A DNA stretch of 64,000 nt from Aeromonas salmonicida subsp. salmonicida (lineage in GTDB: Bacteria > Pseudomonadota > Gammaproteobacteria > Enterobacterales > Aeromonadaceae): positions 1 to 64,000 of the forward strand of contig NZ_LSGW01000088.1 in the NCBI RefSeq assembly GCF_001643305.1, in the 5' to 3' direction. This document shows, one piece after another, positions 63,057 through 64,000 of the stretch. The position numbers were made by a program, and so were the translations under genes. The stretch's first letter is position 1. Every line of letters begins with the position of its first letter. Below the pieces are notes generated by a model that saw nothing but the letters and a program-made list of their open reading frames with translations, was not told the origin of the DNA and made no database searches.

Positions 63057-64000
63057 TCAACCGCGAAACAGTTCGACCTTGTCACCATGGCGCAGGCTGC
63101 CTGCACCGCGCACCACCACCCTGTCCCCCTGCTTGAGCGCCCCGCTCACCGCCACCTGCTGACTGTCACCAAACAGCACTGTCACCGGCACCCGGTTGAC
63201 CTTGAGCCCCTTGCCGCTCTGCTCCACCTGATAGACAACGCTCCCCTCGGTATTGAGCACAAGGGCATCCCGTGGCAGCAGCATGGTGTGCTGCTCACCC
63301 AGCGGCAACGCCACCCGCACCGGCGACCCTATGATGAAGCTGGCCGATTCTGGCTTGAGGCGCAGCTCGATGAGGCGGGATTTGGGATCGGCACTCGCCG
63401 CCCGCTGGTAATAAATGCCATGGCCGCTGAGCTGATCCCCCTCAACCCGCAATCGGGTCCGGGGCTCCAGGCGCTGAGCCCAGACAATGGGGGCCTGCAG
63501 GCGGATATCCGGCTGATCCGGGTTGACCAGCTCCAGCGCCTGCTCGCCGGCATCCACATGCTCCCCCGGCTGGATAAAGTGGTTGTTCACCACCCCATCG
63601 AACGGGGCGAAGATATGGCTGCGACGCAACTGCTCCTCAATCTGGCGTACCTGCACCCTCGCCAGCCGCTCGGCAAGCTCTGCCTGTTCCACCTCGTAAC
63701 CGGCCTTGTCATACTGGCTGGCTGAGGCGCTCTTCTGTTGGTGCAGTCGCTCGAGACGCACAAACTCGGCCTTGGCATAACGCACATTGCTGGCCCACTT
63801 GGCCTGCTCGGCCCTCGCCTGTTCCAGCGATAGCTGCAACGCAGCGCTGTCGAGACGCAGCAGCTCGTCCCCCGCCTTGACCCGGCTGCCGAACTCGGCA
63901 ATCCACTCCACCCGTCCGCTCACCTCGGCACTCAACGCCGCCTGCTGACGGCTTGCCACAGTGCCACTGACCCAGATGCTGGCCGCCGCATCCCCTTGGG
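63057..64000 (-). CDS. Periplasmic adaptor subunit of an RND-type efflux pump (HlyD/AcrA family), 5' end outside the window
   Basis: At least 313 residues; the frame is open to the window edge, so the N-terminus is missing. The visible part starts in the first barrel/lipoyl half (SGTVASRQQAALSAEVSGRVEWIAEFGSRVKAGDELLRLD), then a coiled-coil hairpin (about 90 residues), the second lipoyl half (RRSHIFAPFDGVVNNHFIQPGEHVDAGEQALELV), the beta-barrel and the membrane-proximal domain ending GDKVELFRG. It should bridge an inner-membrane pump and an outer-membrane channel; the pump gene would be outside the window. Substrates are unknown. Confidence 0.88.
   Translation of the reverse strand, partial: QGDAAASIWVSGTVASRQQAALSAEVSGRVEWIAEFGSRVKAGDELLRLDSAALQLSLEQARAEQAKWASNVRYAKAEFVRLERLHQQKSASASQYDKAGYEVEQAELAERLARVQVRQIEEQLRRSHIFAPFDGVVNNHFIQPGEHVDAGEQALELVNPDQPDIRLQAPIVWAQRLEPRTRLRVEGDQLSGHGIYYQRAASADPKSRLIELRLKPESASFIIGSPVRVALPLGEQHTMLLPRDALVLNTEGSVVYQVEQSGKGLKVNRVPVTVLFGDSQQVAVSGALKQGDRVVVRGAGSLRHGDKVELFRG

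Noticed and set aside
1-64000. tRNA, rRNA or CRISPR arrays
   Set aside because: No cloverleaf-like sequence, rRNA block or regularly spaced direct repeats were noticed on reading; a covariance-model scan was not possible.

Overview
The window is about 64 kb of a GC-rich gammaproteobacterial chromosome. The gene content and protein sequences look most like Aeromonas: a polar-flagellum and chemotaxis cluster joined to a ccm cluster, a GlyGly-CTERM metalloprotease, ParC/ParP-type chemotaxis placement genes, and a HexR-PykA-Glk block. The genus is inferred from the proteins. No rRNA, tRNA, insertion sequence, prophage or CRISPR array was recognised.

Layout. (1) 1-2.9 kb: an AT-rich patch with one large Tat-exported protein of unknown function. 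(2) 2.9-12.5 kb: housekeeping genes (YhbS-like acetyltransferase, pdxH, an RNA m5C methyltransferase, grxD, sodB, mlaA), a GlyGly-CTERM metalloprotease with a small lipoprotein, and two broken genes: a glutathione S-transferase with an internal stop codon, and a multidomain acetyltransferase frameshifted at a TGCC tandem repeat. (3) 12.5-19.9 kb: the complete cytochrome c maturation set ccmABCDEFGHI on the minus strand. (4) 20.0-47.4 kb: one continuous minus-strand flagellar/chemotaxis cluster, in transcription order fliEFGHIJKLMNOPQR-flhB-flhA-flhF-flhG-fliA-cheYZAB-motCD-parC-parP-cheW-DUF2802. (5) 47.5-56.3 kb: AraC regulator, secreted amidohydrolase, SYLF protein, a Cys-rich ArsR regulator divergent from a three-gene Cys-rich operon, an HD-GYP protein, rimO and a GNAT. 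(6) 56.7-64 kb: a PhoP/PhoQ-like two-component system, glk, hexR, pykA and the 3' part of an efflux adaptor gene.

How the parts work together. fliE-flhA encode the basal body, C-ring/switch and type III export gate. FlhF and FlhG set polar placement and number, and FliA is the late-gene sigma factor. CheA/W/Y/Z/B form the chemotaxis core, which ParC/ParP should hold at the pole. MotC/MotD are a stator pair. Good sigma-54 (-24/-12) promoters lie before fliE, fliK and flhA. The flagellin genes and sigma-54 activators are not in this window.

Main surprises. flhB encodes 281 residues instead of about 377: an in-frame loss of about 96 residues fuses TM2 to TM4 and keeps the NPTH autocleavage domain, so flagellar export is predicted to be altered or lost. 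Between fliN and fliO is an ATGA-coupled 22-codon mini-ORF that looks like a degenerate copy of the fliN 3' end. CheA carries three copies of a [13 protein letters not shown]-like motif. The glk-hexR intergenic region holds a cluster of operator-like dyads.
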